Source: Punica granatum
Lineage: Eukaryota > Streptophyta > Magnoliopsida > Myrtales > Lythraceae
Length of the DNA: 64,000 nucleotides
Assembly (NCBI RefSeq): GCF_007655135.1
Contig: NC_045132.1
Coordinates: 2,666,001-2,730,000, forward strand
Reading direction: 5' to 3'
Shown: positions 60,201 to 64,000 of the stretch, one piece after another
How the letters are laid out: each line of letters starts with the position of its first letter
How positions within the stretch are numbered: the first letter of the stretch is position 1
The notes under the pieces: generated by a model
Databases searched by the model: none
The model's input: only the letters and a program-made list of their open reading frames with translations
What the model was told of the DNA's origin: nothing
Made by a program: the position numbers and the translations under genes

Positions 60201-61965
60201 CATTTAGGAAAGAGAAGAGAGTATAGTTGAGATTTTTTCTAAAATTAATTCAAAAGTTAATCTTATATATAATGAGGACCAATTATCAGGCAGGGGTATA
60301 ACTCAATCATTAACCTTCCTATATAGGCCCCCAAAAAAACTATTTTTTTCCTGATAAAAGAAGGCTACAAGCTGTTTTATTGATTTTATAAAATAGACCT
60401 AATCCACTCGGAATAGAACAGTTATGTAGAACGTGAAAATGATCGATCTTGTTTACCACGACCATCCTCGTCCTCACAAGCTGGAAAGGAAAAAGTCAAA
60501 AAGAAAAAAAAGAAAAAAAAAGGGTCTTTTCAGAAGTTTTAAATAATCATTCTTCGGAGATTTGGGATGATATTTTTCTTTTAATTTAATTGAAGTGGTA
60601 AATGCAATTTGGCCCCGAACTATGAATTGAAATTGAGTTTACTTCCAGAACTTAAAATTTTGACAGAGTACTCCCAACCTAACCCCGAAGTAAGCAAAGT
60701 GAATCTTAGACCATATTCCGGCTACATTTCCGGCCAAAACTTGTCACATGCTGCTCGCATGCATGCCAATTTGGAGAGGACAAAATTGTCAAAGGAATTG
60801 AAAAACATTAGGGCACCTTTGAACCATAAGTTCACTGAGATGACCAAAACAGAAAAACGAACAGAAAGGACAATTCTCAATCAGATCGTATCTCTTCCTT
60901 AGCCTCTTCTTCGCCATTTTCAGAGTTGCACCTACATATTTGAGTACGAACTAAAACAACAAGAAGTACATGGTATCATTCTAAGGCCATAAAGCTATGC
61001 TGAAGGTCTAACGGAATTTTTACCTCATTCGATTAGATTCCAGACGACAATGGCTTTAGCAAAAATTGAATGTCCGAGAAAGTCGCGCATTCATGGAATT
61101 AAATTGCCAAGCATTCCTTTCTCACTTGCTTCCATGATGATAAGTGCCCTAATTTTTGCAAAATTTCAATTTTTATTTATTTTTATAGATTCTTCCCTTA
61201 CGATAATTTTGCCTCTTCAAATTGGCATGTGAGCGGCGTGCAACATGCTTAGAACGGGGTACTATGCAAAATTTTGATGGTCGGGGACATATTCAATTTC
61301 ACCCCCATAGTTGAGGCGCAAAGTGCTTTCAACTCAACTCACAGTCTTTATCCATCTATACTATAGTAGTTAAATAGAAACGTGGAATGTAAAACAAAAA
61401 GAAAATCTCCTAAAGGAATAAAATAGACCATTATTATTTTTTTTTTGAGGAAAAAAAGACCATTATTGATGGATCTTGTCTACCGCAAAACATAAGTCAG
61501 AAAGCGTTCTTCCAAGATTCCCAAAGGAAATTAAATAAATGAGGAATCGGAAAAATAAAATAACCAAATATAAGTCACAAAAACCCTCAAATCCAGAAAA
61601 ACATCTAGGAGAAGAAAAGGAGATTAAGTCGAGATATCAACACTTTGCTAGTTTTTCTTAAGTAACCTTACTTATCCAGATTGGAGAATTCTTGAAGGAT
61701 ATATTAATCCGAACACTCTTGCGATCTATCCATTGAAACGGGTCTTCAGTACAAAACTTACTTCCCGATAAATAGATACAAGACTCTTCCAATATATAAA
61801 AGATATCCTGAGAGCATCTACAATAGGGGAGGTCCCATTTCCCAGTTTCGGAGGCCCCCCTAGGCTCCACGGCAAAGAAACTGGGACAGGCAAAAAAATA
61901 CTCTCTTTTTCAATGTTGATCCCAGGTGTAATCCCGCAAAATAATTGCTTGTGGATCGCACTCGT
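57291..61965. other. No gene seen; 4.7 kb AT-rich spacer
   Basis: Only short frames (for example 58252-58488, 60609-60902) without recognisable domains or splice support. Composition is AT-rich, with poly-A/T runs such as 60500-60523. Confidence 0.5.
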
Positions 61966-62036
61966 CTTCCAGTAGAGCCAACTTTTGCCTAATATTTAAT
62001 CGGCCAATAAATGATAGACATCTCATAATCTCTCCG

Positions 62037-62079
<43 letters not shown>

Positions 62080-62154
62080 CCGGATCCAGAATAATAGCGT
62101 TCAGTGGCACTGGCCTAGGTTGAATTAGAGCACATGTAGACTTCAAATTTGGAG
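61966..62154 (+). repeat. Duplicated promoter of GDSL copy D (left half)
   Basis: TTCCAGTAGAGCC, TTTGCCTAATATT and TTAATCGGCCAATAAA match the copy C upstream region starting near 31734, including the (TA)n run (about 62039-62074 here). The match breaks at the TRIM and resumes at 62704. Confidence 0.85.
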
Positions 62155-62703
62155 TGAGGAAAAATTCACAGGCCTACTTCGGACTTGTGCCCATTCATAA
62201 CTCAAAAGCTTAAGCTAATGAATTGCTAGACCATTGTCTCTTATGAATCTATGGATTTCCTCTCAACTTTTTTCATATGAGACTATTTTCAACACCTACC
62301 CTCACCATTCTCCATATAAGAGAGAAATCGTCCCAACAATTCTCCTCATTCTCGATATGTGGAGAACTTCGAGCCGGGCTTCCACTTTCGGACTCAGATA
62401 CCAATTGTTAGGTCCTTCACTAGCCACGAGTTCCACGCTCGGGCCTTGGTGTGGTGTGGGTTTCCATGCATAGCGTGTGCACTTCCCTAGGATCATTATC
62501 TTGGGCTCTAATACCATTTGTTAGGAAAAATTCACAGGTCTACTTCGGACTTGGGTCCATCCGCAACTCAAAAACTTAAGCCAATGAATTGCTAGACCAT
62601 TGTCTCTTATAAACCTACGGATTTTCTCTCAACTTTTTCATGTGGGACTACCTTCAACACTTACACTCACCATTCTCCATATAGGAGAGCAACCGTCCCA
62701 ATA
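62155..62703 (-). mobile_element. TRIM element, about 549 bp, in the promoter of copy D
   Basis: Two direct repeats of about 184 bp (62155-62338 and 62519-62703) flank 180 bp. On the minus strand the LTR starts TGTTGGGACG and ends CCTAACA (right copy). TGGTATTAGAGCCC (minus) next to the right LTR is an initiator-Met primer site, and the tract GAGAATGAGGAGAAT precedes the left LTR. The copy C promoter has the unoccupied site (ATTGGGGGAGCAGC near 31908-31921). Flanks GGAG and GGAAG suggest a decayed 5-bp target duplication. Confidence 0.85.
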
Positions 62704-62766
62704 GGAAGAGCAGCTATTATATATAAATAAGACACAAGATTCAGCTGCAAAGCCATAGTGTATATC

Positions 62767-63308
62767 ATGGCAAGCTCAAACATCCCTTGCTGTGTTCAGT
62801 TTATATTTCTAGCCATCCTCGTATCAACAACATGCTGCTTCGGGGAATACCAACGAACAAATAACGAGCTTAGGCCACGATACGATTCTGGGGATTCAGC
62901 ATCCAACGAACTTGCACTGCATCTGCATCAGATTTCGAGTGATTCTCCGAGTCAACAGGCACTTCCAGTGAGATCGACACCTTCCTTTTCCTCTTTCTAT
63001 TTTCACTTAAAGGGAATTCAATCTTTTAACTGCATGCATGTATGCTGCACATGTATAATATGTACAGTTCAATCAACAGAGTTCTTGCGAAACAATGTTC
63101 TTACATGCTCAGAAACGTCTTCTGCCCCAAACTAACTGTTGCTGTAATTTGTTCACCTATTGAACATACGCATTAAGGATGAACGGAAAATCGTTTTCCA
63201 AATAAAAGTCAAACAATTAATCCCAGCTTATATGAATTTCGCATTTGGCTAGGGTGATTACTCGTGTGGAGGGAGGAGATGTGCATCTAAAGACGATGGT
63301 GCCAGTCA
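62767..63308 (+). pseudogene. GDSL esterase/lipase-like copy D, truncated in exon 2
   Basis: Exon 1 (62767-62967) encodes MASSNIPCCVQFIFLAILVS, the same signal peptide as copy C with few changes, and ends at the same GT donor. Exon 2 starts at 63253 with GDYSCGGRRCASKDDGA and then breaks off at about 63308, where copia sequence begins. The gene therefore lacks the GDSL block and everything after it within this window. The close match of exon, intron and promoter to copy C indicates a recent duplication. A TRIM sits about 60 bp upstream of the ATG. Confidence 0.85.
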
Positions 63309-64000
63309 CACTCTGCAGAACAGAGTTTTGAGTACAAGGAACAAACATAAAAGGAGAGACAACAATAACTACCCTCACGTATAGAATAACTGCAGAACTG
63401 CTATTGCACACCTGTCCTACAAACCTTAAAAATAGCTACTAAAAGTAACAGTAAAAGATAATGCAACCTAATAACTTAAATGCAGATAAGCACAACTGCT
63501 TAATAAAGCAGAACGACAAAAGATAAAATTAACACAGCAGCTTCTGAGACATATCAGCATTTAAAACCAACAAACTCCTCCTTAGATCAGATGCTGCTGC
63601 AAACTTCAATCTTTTTCAATCTAATCACCCTTGCTTTCTGTCCCAAGCAAGTCATCAACATAAAGAGATATGACCACCATGTTAACATCAGCCCCTTTAA
63701 CATGGAGCGTGGATTCACTCAAGCCTTTTTCAAAGCCTAAGTTCAGCAAGTGTTCATCCATCTTGTTATACCAAACTATGGGAGTCTCGTTCAGTCCATA
63801 GATCTTCTCCTCATGTCTTGGTCTACAAGAGCCTTCTGGTTGCTTAACATAAACAACACCATTTAAGAAAACAGAATGCACCACTGGTCTGGCTTTGTTT
63901 ACTGAGCCAGCAAGATCTAGTTTTGTCTTGGGCTCTATAATGGCCAACTCCTCTTTCATTTCATCCATCCTTCTTAGATTGGCTTTTTCTTCACATCCTG
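63309..64000 (-). mobile_element. Ty1/copia fragment (reverse transcriptase), continues beyond the window
   Basis: The minus-strand frame at 63968-63621 reads HSVFLNGVVYVKQPEGS, then WYNKMDEHLLNLGFEKG, and VVISLYVDDLLGTESKGD with the YVDD catalytic motif. Pieces between motifs are shortened. From 63309 to 63620 the sequence is noncoding and could be an LTR or 3' flank, but I could not find LTR ends. It differs from the copia element at 47-53 kb. Confidence 0.8.

Noticed and set aside
60609..60902. 97-codon frame
   Set aside because: No domain, no splice support, and composition like the surrounding noncoding DNA.
1..64000. CRISPR arrays, rRNA or bacterial operons
   Set aside because: No spaced short repeats, no rRNA sequence, and introns and plant transposons throughout.

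Overview
The window is nuclear DNA of a flowering plant, most probably a broad-leaved eudicot. It is AT-rich, its genes have GT-AG introns, and it is packed with plant transposons: Helitrons, a MULE, TRIMs, MITEs, Ty1/copia, Ty3/gypsy, a LINE fragment and an integrated caulimovirid. I cannot name the species. Only two loci look like functional host genes. Everything else recognisable is a broken gene or a mobile element.

Layout. 0.4-3.2 kb: minus-strand Helitron 3' end followed by a decayed RPA1-like gene (seven recognisable exon pieces, an in-frame stop), split by a 491-bp TRIM. 3.2-8.5 kb: a probable gypsy LTR ending at 6352 with minisatellites, then a repeat ending in a Helitron terminus. 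9.5-20.2 kb: GDSL esterase/lipase-like copy A (pseudogene) and copy B (seven exons, open throughout), both minus; a decayed gypsy fragment lies between them, flanked by direct repeats of about 0.5 kb. Intron 1 of copy B holds a solo LTR and a Helitron. 20.2-31.4 kb: a direct segmental duplication whose first copy holds a 1571-bp Pack-MULE carrying pieces of a SOSEKI (DUF966) gene and whose second holds a small MITE; a LINE fragment and a 1.74-kb Helitron lie between.

31.9-35.0 kb: GDSL copy C (plus, six exons), with a solo LTR of the same family 6 bp into intron 3 and a run of 51 C. 35.8-37.2 kb: three clustered Helitrons. 37.35-38.4 kb: a DUF247 pseudogene. 38.7-39.6 kb: an inverted copy of the 7.4-8.5 kb repeat. 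46.2 kb: a frameshifted MYB-related (zinc-knuckle) fragment. 47.0-57.2 kb: a degenerate caulimovirid on the minus strand, interrupted by a full-length 6.0-kb copia element with a perfect 5-bp target duplication. 62-63.3 kb: GDSL copy D, with a TRIM in its promoter and cut in exon 2 by another copia fragment.

The biological core is the GDSL cluster. Copies B and C encode secreted GDSL-like proteins of 474 and 437 residues that keep the Gly-Asp-Ser motif but depart from the family at other catalytic blocks. Both contain, between signal peptide and GDSL block, an extra exon resembling the C-terminal GFKxSVFD segment of the same protein. I read them as catalytically altered or inactive GDSL-like proteins that arose by intragenic exon duplication and whose introns have since collected transposons. 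Identities are judged by eye; no alignment or database search was run.
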